The translations under genes and the position numbers were made by a program. The notes below the pieces were generated by a model. It did no database searches. It was not told the DNA's origin and saw only the letters and a list, made by a program, of their open reading frames with translations. Shown here one piece after another: positions 1 to 6,540 of a stretch of 25,898 nt of DNA (the stretch's first letter is position 1; each line of letters opens with the position of its first letter). The DNA comes from a virus, in IMG/VR virus record IMGVR_UViG_3300047667_000345, positions 1-25,898 of that record; one strand, given 5' to 3'.

Positions 1-1
1 T

Positions 2-634
2 ATAGAAGAAGGAATATTTACTATTGAAGATAAGAATATTTGTATAGATTTTCTTAACGAACAGTTATCAGAATTTGATAATGTTAGCGATCAAAACAGT
101 AAGAACGCTAAAATTAGATGGGAGAAGCACCGCCAACAAAAGGATACAAGCGAGCGCAATGCGACCGCATCAATTCCGCAATGCGAAAACGATGCCATAA
201 GAGAAGAGAAGATAAGAGAAGAGAAGATAAAAGATACTAAAGTATCTATGTCGATTGATTTTGATAAGCTTTTAAAAGCCTTTAATGAAATTACAAATAA
301 AAATTGTAGAGTAGTAAACTCCAAAACTAGGGCGCAACTTAAAGCAAGGTTAAAAGATGGCTATACAAAGCAAAATATTAAAGATGCTATAATAAACTGC
401 TACAACGATAAGCACCACAAAGAAAGCAATCACAAGTATTTAACTTTAGAGTTTATCACAAGACCTGACAAGCTAGAGCGATACAGTCAGGCAGTTGTAT
501 CATCTCAAATAGTTACTAAAGGAAAAGGAATAGGCTTAAAAGCTGGCGACTTTTTTGAAGGCACTACTTTATTCGTTTCGTTTATAAGCGATGAGGGAAC
601 TGCAGTATGGAAGAACACAAAAGATATGTTATGA
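2..634 (+). CDS. Phage replication initiator-like protein with conserved phage C-terminal domain (5' partial)
   Basis: The reading frame is open from base 2, so the gene begins upstream of the window; the internal ATG at 248 is unlikely to be the real start. The C-terminal part (LLKAFNEITNKNCRVVNSKT, then a GYTKQNIKDAI motif and a YLTLEF motif) matches the phage-specific C-terminal domain (Phg_2220_C type) found at the end of DnaD/primosome-like phage replication proteins. Such proteins recruit the helicase to the phage origin. Upstream lies a basic stretch (NSKNAKIRWEKHR) and a charged linker built from a repeated five-codon unit (IREEK IREEK). The stop TGA overlaps the ATG at 631 of the following ATPase gene, as ATGA, which suggests translational coupling within a replication operon. 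The N-terminal DNA-binding domain is outside the window, so the exact class is inferred. Confidence 0.75.
   Translation: MEEGIFTIEDKNICIDFLNEQLSEFDNVSDQNSKNAKIRWEKHRQQKDTSERNATASIPQCENDAIREEKIREEKIKDTKVSMSIDFDKLLKAFNEITNKNCRVVNSKTRAQLKARLKDGYTKQNIKDAIINCYNDKHHKESNHKYLTLEFITRPDKLERYSQAVVSSQIVTKGKGIGLKAGDFFEGTTLFVSFISDEGTAVWKNTKDML
197..226 (+). repeat. 15-bp tandem duplication inside the replication gene
   Basis: A 15-base unit (ATAAGAGAAGAGAAG) occurs twice in direct succession, at 197-211 and 212-226, with a partial third copy after it. It is in frame and encodes IREEK twice, making a charged flexible or helical linker before the conserved C-terminal domain. Such repeats expand and contract by slippage. 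No regulatory role is apparent. Confidence 0.8.
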
Positions 635-1668
635 TAGAATATAATCCAGAAATATCAGCAGAGCAAACGGAAGTATTGCCAGATAATATACTAAGCTTAA
701 AAGAAGATGAGAAATCATGGCTAGATTTAGTCTTTGCAAATAAAGTACCTCAAGGGTATGGCATGGGTTCAGATACATTTGATGAGCATTTTAGATTAAA
801 GCGTAAAACTTTAGTCGGTGTCTTTGGAATGGATAACGTAGGAAAGACAACCTTCTATTTATTTATGATAATGTGCTACGCTAAAAAGCATGGTTTAAAA
901 TTCTTAATACTTGCTAGGGAAAATGAAAGCGCAAGTGTTAGACAGTCTTTGATTGAGTTATTTCTTGGTAAGTACGCTTATCAATGTACACAAGAAGAAC
1001 AACAAGAAGCGGTTAAATTTTGCTATAAGTTCTTTGACATAATTAAACTAGATGTAAACGTAAACAAAGAAAACATCTTTGATATACTAGATAAAGCCTA
1101 TGCTAAGAATGATTACTTTGCGTGCTTTATAGATCCATACAACGCAGTTCAACACGAGCAAAGTCCAAATAGCAACTACGAGTTTTTAGATAGCCTTAGA
1201 CGTTATCAAAACAAGATTGACACAAGCTTTCATATATCTATGCACATTAGTACTGAGAAGGCAAGGAACTATGTTTATACTGCTAATGAAAAATTGACTA
1301 ACTTTGAAGGATTTGAAATTGATGTAACAGGACAAAACAAAGTGCCAAGGAAAAACCACGTGGAAGGCGGGCAACCAATAGCGAATAAGCTTGATGATAT
1401 TATAGTAGTTAACAGAATTTACAAGGTAGACGAACTTAAAAACTACACACTAATATCTATCGAGAAGGTAAAAGAAACTAGAACAGGCGGAACAACAACT
1501 TATGAGAAGCCGATAATGTTTAAGAAGGAACTAGGTTATATTACTTTTATAGATGACAAGTTAAAAAACCCTCTTAAATATAGTGAAGTAGTAAAAGCAA
1601 AGGAAGTAATAAAGCCGGCTAATGCAGAACAAGCATTTGGTATTTATGATGATGGACTTGCATTTTAA
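631..1668 (+). CDS. RecA/DnaB-type replicative helicase ATPase
   Basis: This is a RecA-fold ATPase of the DnaB/Twinkle helicase superfamily, probably the phage replicative helicase. A Walker A loop (GMDNVGKT) lies about 70 residues in, and a Walker B strand ending in FIDP about 100 residues later. A HISMHISTEKAR motif follows, where DnaB proteins carry their nucleotide-sensing segment, and a C-terminal ISIEKVKETRTGG segment matches the end of the helicase core. At about 345 residues it lacks the DnaB N-terminal domain and a primase domain, which fits a short phage form loaded by the initiator upstream. The frame could also start at ATG 607; 631 is preferred because it forms an ATGA overlap with the upstream stop. 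A non-helicase DNA-repair ATPase is the main alternative. Confidence 0.75.
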   Translation: MIEYNPEISAEQTEVLPDNILSLKEDEKSWLDLVFANKVPQGYGMGSDTFDEHFRLKRKTLVGVFGMDNVGKTTFYLFMIMCYAKKHGLKFLILARENESASVRQSLIELFLGKYAYQCTQEEQQEAVKFCYKFFDIIKLDVNVNKENIFDILDKAYAKNDYFACFIDPYNAVQHEQSPNSNYEFLDSLRRYQNKIDTSFHISMHISTEKARNYVYTANEKLTNFEGFEIDVTGQNKVPRKNHVEGGQPIANKLDDIIVVNRIYKVDELKNYTLISIEKVKETRTGGTTTYEKPIMFKKELGYITFIDDKLKNPLKYSEVVKAKEVIKPANAEQAFGIYDDGLAF

Positions 1669-1678
1669 TAAAACAAAT

Positions 1679-2179
1679 ATGAAAACAGACAAAGCGATAC
1701 ACAGACTTATTACTAGGTTCTCAGGTGGTAACTCCATAACTCCTAACGATTCAGACAGAGATGCTTTAAAATCTATTGTAGCATATTACAACGATAAGGA
1801 AAGCAATATAAACTACTCACAAGAACCTTTTGCAAAGTTGTATTTGTTCTTATACTGCGAACTTCTAGCAATGCGTGAGCATCAAGATAAGAATATCAAG
1901 CCAGCAAACTTACTGTCAAAAATATTAAACAGTCCGTTTAGCTTTCAGATACAAGACATTCAGGCAAGGCTTAACGGTTACAAGCAAAATGAGTTCATAG
2001 CATCAACGCTAAAGGCTAATAAGATCACTAGCGATATGACAGAAGAACAATACAACAAAGCTAAGGAAGAACTTAATAAGGTTGATCTAGGGAAGATAAC
2101 AGATAACCAACTCAGCTATGATGAAGTAAAGAATGCTTTATTTAATGAGGTCAATAAACACTTAGAAAACTATAATTAA
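1679..2179 (+). CDS. Hypothetical protein of the replication module
   Basis: A 166-residue protein without a recognised domain. The frame is open from 1622, but the ATG at 1679 is a better start: it lies 10 bases past the stop of the ATPase gene and gives a clean amphipathic N-terminus (MKTDKAIHRLITRF). The protein is soluble, helical and charged, with a hydrophobic central helix near FAKLYLFLYCELLAMRE. Its position directly after the helicase gene makes a helper role in replication plausible, but nothing in the sequence shows it. Confidence 0.6.
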   Translation: MKTDKAIHRLITRFSGGNSITPNDSDRDALKSIVAYYNDKESNINYSQEPFAKLYLFLYCELLAMREHQDKNIKPANLLSKILNSPFSFQIQDIQARLNGYKQNEFIASTLKANKITSDMTEEQYNKAKEELNKVDLGKITDNQLSYDEVKNALFNEVNKHLENYN

Positions 2180-2244
2180 TAATTTCGTATATTAGTAACT
2201 TAAAATAAAAAAAGTTATTATAATAATTAAAAAAATTAAAAGAT

Positions 2245-2427
2245 ATGAAAGCATTTACAGATAGACCAAAATTTAGAAATACAAAGTTACATAAATACAT
2301 GAACGTAAAATTTGGTTTATACAATTATTTGTGGCGTTTTTATACTCATCATTGTCCTAATTGCGGAAATACTTTGTGTGAATGGAGAGGTGTGCATGAT
2401 ACTTGCGGAAAATGCGACTTACTATAA
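2245..2427 (+). CDS. Small zinc-ribbon protein
   Basis: A 60-residue basic protein. The C-terminal half carries two Cys pairs, CPNCG and CGKC, about 18 residues apart, which is the spacing of a zinc ribbon. The N-terminal half is basic with aromatic residues (KFGLYNYLWRFYTHH). A 65-base A-rich leader with no Shine-Dalgarno sequence precedes it, and TATATTAG at 2188-2195 resembles a Bacteroidetes -7 element. Small zinc-ribbon proteins in phages often bind nucleic acid or host RNA polymerase; here that is only a possibility. It opens a run of four tiny genes. Confidence 0.6.
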   Translation: MKAFTDRPKFRNTKLHKYMNVKFGLYNYLWRFYTHHCPNCGNTLCEWRGVHDTCGKCDLL

Positions 2428-2447
2428 ATACAAAAAAACTATAACTA

Positions 2448-2630
2448 ATGGAAATTAACGAAGCACTAAGCAAATGTTTTAAAAAGAAAATCAAAGTATA
2501 TCCTGAGATAAAAGGCTCAGAGTATAGAGTAGTGATAAACATAACAGGTAATGAAACAATAGGCAAGAAGACATTTAGTCAGAAAACTATTGTGAAAGCG
2601 ATAGAAAATACTTATCTTTATTTGGCTTAA
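2448..2630 (+). CDS. Small hypothetical protein
   Basis: A 60-residue basic protein with no recognised family. It shows a short helix (MEINEALSKCFKKK), two predicted strands around an EYRVVINITGN segment, and a C-terminal helix, so a small alpha-beta fold is likely. It starts 20 bases after the zinc-ribbon gene. Its TAA stop is the first part of the repeated motif TAACGyATTGTGTATG that also follows the next gene, which suggests that gene and repeat travel as one unit. Confidence 0.5.
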   Translation: MEINEALSKCFKKKIKVYPEIKGSEYRVVINITGNETIGKKTFSQKTIVKAIENTYLYLA

Positions 2631-2653
2631 CGCATTGTGTATGCCACGTTGCG
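2628..2653 (+). repeat. Cassette-boundary-like repeat, copy A (compact hairpin)
   Basis: The stop codon of the upstream gene runs into TAACGCATTGTGTATG (2628-2643), followed directly by CCACGTTGCG. Bases 2631-2639 (CGCATTGTG) pair with 2645-2653 (CACGTTGCG): seven Watson-Crick pairs, one T-G pair and one T-T mismatch, around a 5-base loop. The 16-base left part recurs at 2910-2925 with one change. Integron attC sites are also imperfect hairpins that begin at or near a stop codon, so a recombination-site role is conceivable but unproven. Confidence 0.55.
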
Positions 2654-2678
2654 AATTAATAACTTAAAAATATAAATT

Positions 2679-2912
2679 ATGAATGATTTTCAAATGTACG
2701 AAGAAGGCAGAAAAGAAGCAGAAGCCAAGCAATGTGATATACACGTTGTTAGCGTTTCGTTTATTGAGCAAATAAAAAAGCAAATAGAATACCACAAAGA
2801 ACAAGAAGCCACAAGGGCAAGCGTAAAAGATTACGGACAAGCAATATACCACAATAACAGACGAGGTGCTTTAGAAGACTTGTTAGTATGGATAAAACTA
2901 AATGAACGCTAA
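2679..2912 (+). CDS. Small hypothetical helical protein
   Basis: A 77-residue charged protein, probably all helical (IEQIKKQIEYHKEQEATRAS, then GALEDLLVWIKLNE). No family is recognised. It is bounded on both sides by copies of the TAACGyATTGTGTATG repeat: copy A ends 25 bases before its start, and its own TAA stop begins copy B. This makes it the clearest gene-plus-repeat unit in the cluster. The start follows an AACTTAAAA-type leader that is also seen before the next gene. Confidence 0.55.
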   Translation: MNDFQMYEEGRKEAEAKQCDIHVVSVSFIEQIKKQIEYHKEQEATRASVKDYGQAIYHNNRRGALEDLLVWIKLNER

Positions 2913-2925
2913 CGTATTGTGTATG
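2910..2925 (+). repeat. Cassette-boundary-like repeat, copy B (left arm)
   Basis: TAACGTATTGTGTATG matches copy A at 15 of 16 bases and likewise starts with the stop codon of the gene before it. The bases after it (AATAGTAAAGCGTG) differ from copy A and form no compact hairpin. A possible partner arm, ATACACGTTGTTG, lies at 3214-3226 beyond the DUF551 gene; it can pair with GTGTAT and the outer AAC bases. Confidence 0.5.
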
Positions 2926-2962
2926 AATAGTAAAGCGTGTTAAAAAACAAAAACTTAAAATT

Positions 2963-3202
2963 ATGGAATGGATTAACGTAAATAAGCAGTTGCCAATTGT
3001 AGATATAGAAGATGGTGATTTTAAAACGAGCAAAAAAGTAATAGCATTTTTTAGAAATGGAAATGAATATTGGTGTGAATCAGTGACTTTGAAATTGTGG
3101 TATGAAGATGATAAACCTGAATGGTATTACGACTATGATAGCGAAAGAGTTGAAGGTAATAAAATAACCCATTGGCAACCTTTAATTGAAGCACGTTTAT
3201 AG
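2963..3202 (+). CDS. DUF551-type small protein
   Basis: A 79-residue protein with the pattern of DUF551 proteins: MEWINVNKQLP at the start, a valine-rich strand (KKVIAFFRNGNEYW) in the middle, and ITHWQPLIEARL at the end. DUF551 proteins are common in phages and mobile elements and have no known function. The acidic Tyr/Asp-rich centre (DKPEWYYDYDSE) is not unusual for the family. It lies between repeat copy B and the complementary arm at 3214-3226, so it may be cassette cargo. Confidence 0.7.
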   Translation: MEWINVNKQLPIVDIEDGDFKTSKKVIAFFRNGNEYWCESVTLKLWYEDDKPEWYYDYDSERVEGNKITHWQPLIEARL

Positions 3203-3213
3203 CTTTATTATTT

Positions 3214-3286
3214 ATACACGTTGTTGTAGCATCGTTTTAATGTGCTACAACATAGGTATATTAAAACGTTTCAATGTTTAATATAC
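3214..3286 (+). promoter_or_regulatory. Leader with three overlapping inverted repeats upstream of the Mom-like gene
   Basis: Three perfect inverted repeats lie in 73 bases. IR1 pairs 3222-3231 (TGTTGTAGCA) with 3243-3252. IR2 pairs 3233-3241 (CGTTTTAAT) with 3260-3268. IR3 pairs 3256-3265 (GTATATTAAA) with 3277-3286. The left arm of IR2 lies in the loop of IR1, and its right arm overlaps the left arm of IR3. IR1 plus IR3, and IR2, are therefore alternative folds. No T-run follows IR3, so it is not an intrinsic terminator. The element ends 34 bases before the ATG at 3321. A switch controlling the modification gene, a protein-binding site or a recombination site are all possible. Confidence 0.5.
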
Positions 3287-3320
3287 AAAGTTAAGATTTA
3301 AAATTATAAAAACTAAACAA

Positions 3321-4004
3321 ATGGAAGTAAAAAAAATAACATATAAACAAGCAATGAAATGGTGTTTAGAAAAGCACTACGCAAAACGAAAGCCTATGTT
3401 TCAATTTGCCTTTGGCTTGATAGTAAATAAAAAAATAGAGGGTATTGTGGTTTATGGAAGACCGCCAGTACAAATAGAAAAGAATGTTTTTTTAGAACCT
3501 ATAAGAAGTAATTTTAAAGTTTATGAACTAACTAGATTAGTAATACAAACAGAACAAAAAAACGCTGCTTCTTTTTTAGTTGGAAACAGTTTAAAAATGC
3601 TACCTAAAAATAATATTGTGGTTAGTTATGCTGATAGTGGGATGGGTCATTGTGGGATAGTTTACCAAAGTACAAACTGGATTTATACAGGAGGGAACAA
3701 AGCACACGACTGTGAGTATATTGTAGATGGCAAGAAAATGCACCCTAAATCTATAACTGAAAGATTAGGAATAACATCAATAGCAAAGTGGGCAAAAGAA
3801 AATAATATAGAAAGGATAAAACCAAAAATAAAATATAGGTATTTTTTTATAAATGCAGATAAAAACACTAAAAAGGATATGATTAAAAAACTTAGATACC
3901 CTATAATAAAAGACTATCCTAAATGTGATAAAAAAATGTATAATGATGGTGATAATATATTAATGAATTACCAATTAGATAATATTCAGCAATTAATATT
4001 TTAG
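3321..4004 (+). CDS. Mom-like DNA adenine modification protein
   Basis: A 227-residue protein resembling phage Mu Mom, a GNAT-related enzyme that converts adenines in phage DNA to a carbamoylmethyl-type modified base and so blocks host restriction enzymes. The key match is the block VSYADSGMGHCGIVYQSTNW at about 101-120, followed by IYTG, which is the diagnostic core of Mom proteins; FQFAFGLIVNKKIEGIVVYG (28-46) and YELTRLVI (68-75) also fit the fold. Length is close to that of Mu Mom. It is preceded by a structured 118-base leader. In Mu, expression of mom is tightly controlled because it is toxic, so regulation here would be expected. A different GNAT acyltransferase is the main alternative. 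The donor substrate cannot be read from sequence. Confidence 0.75.
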   Translation: MEVKKITYKQAMKWCLEKHYAKRKPMFQFAFGLIVNKKIEGIVVYGRPPVQIEKNVFLEPIRSNFKVYELTRLVIQTEQKNAASFLVGNSLKMLPKNNIVVSYADSGMGHCGIVYQSTNWIYTGGNKAHDCEYIVDGKKMHPKSITERLGITSIAKWAKENNIERIKPKIKYRYFFINADKNTKKDMIKKLRYPIIKDYPKCDKKMYNDGDNILMNYQLDNIQQLIF

Positions 4005-4046
4005 TCTTATAGCTAAAAAATTTAAAATTTAAACTTATAAAATATT

Positions 4047-4148
4047 ATGAATAAATTAGAAAAGACAATAAATATTTTATTAGATGTAATTCTATTACTT
4101 ATATTTTTTATTGTTGGTGTAATGTTATTTACAAACTTACATAAATGA
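4047..4148 (+). CDS. 33-residue single-span membrane peptide
   Basis: A short gene encoding a peptide with a polar N-terminus (MNKLEKTIN), one hydrophobic helix of about 20 residues (ILLDVILLLIFFIVGVMLF) and a short polar tail. Its TGA overlaps the ATG of the NinG-like gene as ATGA, which argues that it is translated and coupled. One Asp lies in the hydrophobic stretch. Its role is unknown; small phage membrane peptides may act in lysis, superinfection exclusion or membrane anchoring. Confidence 0.55.
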   Translation: MNKLEKTINILLDVILLLIFFIVGVMLFTNLHK

Positions 4149-4738
4149 TACAACACAAGAAGCACAAGTGCAAAGGAACTGGAAAGGCTTTAGGTTATGG
4201 CTGCGGAACTATGACAATGTATAGAGTTTATGGTTTGTGTAAGATGCACTGCTATCCTGATTGGTTACTTAATAGCGAGCAAGGAAAGATTGTACTTTAT
4301 AAAGCACAGATAAAAGCAACTCAGCCAAGAATAGACCTAGAGAAAGCACAGCAAGAACGAAAGCAAACAACTACACTAAGCAACCTAATACAAAGCACAG
4401 TCAATGTATGTCATAAGTCTATAAGAGAACGAGATAAGCATAAGCCTTGCATTTCTTGCGGTGCAAATTGGAATGAGCATTTTCAAGCGGGACACTTTTA
4501 CAAAGCAGAACTTTATAGCAGTCTAAGATTTGACGAGCTTAACATTAACGGTCAATGCAGAATATGCAACCTACACAAAGACGGTAACTTTCAAGGCTAT
4601 CGTGAAGGATTTATTAAACGGTATTCAATAGAACAACTTGAAGAACTAGAAAGCAAAGCAAGAGAATATAAACACCAATCTTTTAAATGGGATAGGGAAG
4701 AATTAAAGGAGAAAAGAAACTACTATAAAAATAAATAG
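4145..4738 (+). CDS. ninG: NinG/Rap-like recombination protein
   Basis: A 197-residue protein of the lambda NinG (Rap) family, which acts on branched DNA and supports phage recombination. The C-terminal block is diagnostic: RDKHKPCISCGA, then QAGHFYKAELYSSLRFDELN, NGQCRICN, and GYREGFIKRY. Cys102, Cys105, Cys138 and Cys141, with His117 and His144, make a probable zinc-supported HNH-like site. A second Cys/His cluster at the N-terminus (Cys9, Cys20, Cys32, Cys36) looks like a separate zinc finger. The central part (55-95) is a charged helix. The start overlaps the stop of the small membrane peptide as ATGA. Confidence 0.85.
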   Translation: MIQHKKHKCKGTGKALGYGCGTMTMYRVYGLCKMHCYPDWLLNSEQGKIVLYKAQIKATQPRIDLEKAQQERKQTTTLSNLIQSTVNVCHKSIRERDKHKPCISCGANWNEHFQAGHFYKAELYSSLRFDELNINGQCRICNLHKDGNFQGYREGFIKRYSIEQLEELESKAREYKHQSFKWDREELKEKRNYYKNK

Positions 4739-4768
4739 TTGCATATTAAATAAAAAATAGTATATTTG
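4739..4768 (+). promoter_or_regulatory. Bacteroidetes-type promoter
   Basis: TTG (4739-4741), a 19-base spacer, then TATATTTG (4761-4768) match the Bacteroidetes consensus TTG / TAnnTTTG at the usual spacing. The gene at 4785 starts 16 bases after the -7 element. The region around TTG (ATAGTTGCATAT, 4735-4746) is nearly identical to that of the promoter at 7837-7866. Confidence 0.75.
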
Positions 4769-4784
4769 AGAAAAATATAATAAC

Positions 4785-4976
4785 ATGAATACACTTGCTT
4801 TAATTATTGGTTACTTCTTTTTAATAGTAAGCACCATTATTGTAGTTCTTTTTTTAATCAATCCTATAATTGATTTGTTTGTTGAAAAAATAAATAGATT
4901 TAAACTGTTTTATACTTATGTAATAGACCACGAAGAAATCAATGAAAGTATAAAAGATAAAGATTTAAAAGCCTAA
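4785..4976 (+). CDS. Small single-span membrane protein
   Basis: A 63-residue protein with a hydrophobic N-terminal segment of about 30 residues (LALIIGYFFLIVSTIIVVLF and onward) and a charged C-terminal tail (DHEEINESIKDKDLKA) probably in the cytoplasm. It is the first gene behind a consensus promoter and lies 2 bases upstream of the next gene. No family is recognised. It is far from the tail genes, so calling it a holin is not justified. Confidence 0.6.
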   Translation: MNTLALIIGYFFLIVSTIIVVLFLINPIIDLFVEKINRFKLFYTYVIDHEEINESIKDKDLKA

Positions 4977-4978
4977 TA

Positions 4979-5431
4979 ATGACTAAAGAAGATCAAAGTA
5001 GATTTAAAAGAATAGACTCAATAGTTGCTGATCATTTTGATTGTGCAATTGAAGACATTATTAATCGATCTAAAGTTACTGCTGAAGATCATTACAAAAG
5101 GAAGGTTCTATTTTTAATCTACTTTAGACTTCTAGATGAAAGTTATAAAAGAATAAACGAGTACCACTACAATAAAGAAGATAAAAATTCAGAGTCCAAC
5201 ATTAAGTACCATCTTTCCAACGCTAAAGATGAGATAATCTACGACAGAGCTTTTAAAAAGGATTTCGCTATACTTGTGGCAAAGATAAAAGAACAAGACC
5301 AGCAAATAACTATGCAGTTTGGATGGGATAGTGAGGGGTTAAAGCTTATCAAAGACCTTCAGGAGTCATATCATAACATGGATAAGAAGAAATTCATTAA
5401 GGATATACTTGATTTTATAGCTATTATATAA
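4979..5431 (+). CDS. DnaA domain IV-like DNA-binding protein (tentative)
   Basis: A 150-residue protein whose first 100 residues recall the C-terminal DnaA-box-binding domain of DnaA: IDSIVADHFDCAIEDIINRS at about 12-31, a helix with RKVLFLIYFRLLDESYKRIN at 41-60, and SNIKYHLSNAKDEI at 73-86 where DnaA has its DHSTV signature. The order and spacing fit that helix-turn-helix, but the DHSTV residues are not kept, so box specificity would differ. The AAA+ ATPase domain is absent. It starts 2 bases after the small membrane protein gene and shares its promoter. It could bind the phage origin or compete with host DnaA. If the resemblance is chance, this is an unknown helical protein. Confidence 0.45.
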   Translation: MTKEDQSRFKRIDSIVADHFDCAIEDIINRSKVTAEDHYKRKVLFLIYFRLLDESYKRINEYHYNKEDKNSESNIKYHLSNAKDEIIYDRAFKKDFAILVAKIKEQDQQITMQFGWDSEGLKLIKDLQESYHNMDKKKFIKDILDFIAII

Positions 5432-5459
5432 AATATTAGAGTAATAAATAAATATTAAA

Positions 5460-6032
5460 ATGATAGAAAGAAATCAATTAGCTGAATTAATAATTGATGA
5501 TGGTCAACCAGCTAGAGCTATGATAACTTATTTATCTGAAGCAATGGAACTATTACAAGACTTTGAATGTGTTAATGACTATTCAAGTGCTGACTTAAAA
5601 GTATCTAAGTTTAAAATGGATGATAACGTTTTTTTAAGTTCTCTTTCTTGTGCGTTAGTTCAATTAACAAACAAAAGGTTTGATTTAATCGATCTATATT
5701 TAAGGTTTAACTATTATTTTGATGATAATGATGATGAATTTGATCAATCTGAAGATGAGCCTTGCATTGGTTTTTACTTAGTTACCTCTAACGATAAAAG
5801 AGCATGTTCTAATTTTATAATCATACCAAACGTAGGAGAGCCTTTTTTAGCAAGTATAAACGTTGATTATTACAATGAGTTAGATAGTAATAAATACAAT
5901 GGTAAAAGATTTGTTTTTGATAATGACATTAATCAACAAATATACTTTTCTGTTTGTGGCACTAATGGAAATGAAATAATAGATTACAACTCAAAAGACA
6001 TAAACGAAATAGTTCCTTTGGACTTAATATAA
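5460..6032 (+). CDS. Hypothetical acidic protein
   Basis: A 190-residue acidic protein with an aspartate-rich segment at about 91-102 (DDNDDEFDQSEDEP). The N-terminal third is helical (LAELIIDDGQPARAMITYLS), and the rest alternates strands and turns. No domain is recognised. It follows the DnaA-like gene after a 28-base AT-rich gap and probably belongs to the same transcript. A strongly negative surface is common among phage DNA mimics, but nothing else supports that role here. Confidence 0.55.
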   Translation: MIERNQLAELIIDDGQPARAMITYLSEAMELLQDFECVNDYSSADLKVSKFKMDDNVFLSSLSCALVQLTNKRFDLIDLYLRFNYYFDDNDDEFDQSEDEPCIGFYLVTSNDKRACSNFIIIPNVGEPFLASINVDYYNELDSNKYNGKRFVFDNDINQQIYFSVCGTNGNEIIDYNSKDINEIVPLDLI

Positions 6033-6042
6033 AATTAATATA

Positions 6043-6138
6043 ATGACAATAACACACGATAACGACGAAGCACCTCAAGAATTTAGTAAGTGCATTTGCA
6101 TACTAGATATGGGTGACTGTAATTGCGTAAAGGAATAA
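6043..6138 (+). CDS. 31-residue Cys-rich peptide
   Basis: A short frame with ATG at 6043, 10 bases after the previous stop, and TAA at 6136-6138, 3 bases before the terminase small subunit start. The peptide is acidic at the N-terminus (THDNDEAPQEF) and has two CxC pairs (CIC and CNC) 6 residues apart, a plausible single metal site. The tight fit between neighbouring genes favours translation. No function is known. Confidence 0.4.
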   Translation: MTITHDNDEAPQEFSKCICILDMGDCNCVKE

Positions 6139-6141
6139 CAG

Positions 6142-6540
6142 ATGACTGATAAGACCTTTGAGAAATATAAATTAGTTATAGATGAATGGCTAGTAAATGG
6201 ATTTAATGGCACTAAAGCTTATCAAAAGTTTTATCCTAAATCTGATAAGGTAACCGCAGATGGTAACTTTAGAAAGATACACGAAATTACACGAGTTGCT
6301 GAGTATGTAAAACAAAAGCAATCTAAAACATCAAATAAGCTACAAATAACGCTAGAGAAACAACTTTTAGAGCTTGATAGGTTCAAAGATATATCTGAGC
6401 AATTAAAACGTCCTAGCGACGCTATAAATGCTATTAAGGAACAAAACAAATTATTAGGTCTTTACGAGGTAGACAATAAACAAAAGACAGATACTAAACC
6501 CGCGCGAATAACATTTACAAAACGAGATGGAAATAAGTGA
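6142..6540 (+). CDS. terS: Terminase small subunit
   Basis: A 132-residue protein typical of small terminase subunits, which recognise packaging sites on concatemeric DNA. The N-terminal helix-turn-helix region shows the family motif GTKAYQKFYP, with later conserved helices ending in VAEYVKQKQ. A central helical part (LEKQLLELDRFKDISEQL) would form the oligomerisation core, and the basic tail (PARITFTKRDGNK) may contact the large subunit. It overlaps the large subunit gene by 14 bases. Confidence 0.8.
   Translation: MTDKTFEKYKLVIDEWLVNGFNGTKAYQKFYPKSDKVTADGNFRKIHEITRVAEYVKQKQSKTSNKLQITLEKQLLELDRFKDISEQLKRPSDAINAIKEQNKLLGLYEVDNKQKTDTKPARITFTKRDGNK

Noticed and set aside
91-324. 77-residue reverse-strand frame
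   Set aside because: It lies antisense to the open replication gene and consists of Ser/Phe/Leu-rich sequence; the forward frame has clear homology.
2188-2195. TATATTAG as a promoter for the small-gene cluster
   Set aside because: It resembles the -7 element with one mismatch, but no TTG lies at the proper distance, so it was not listed as a feature.
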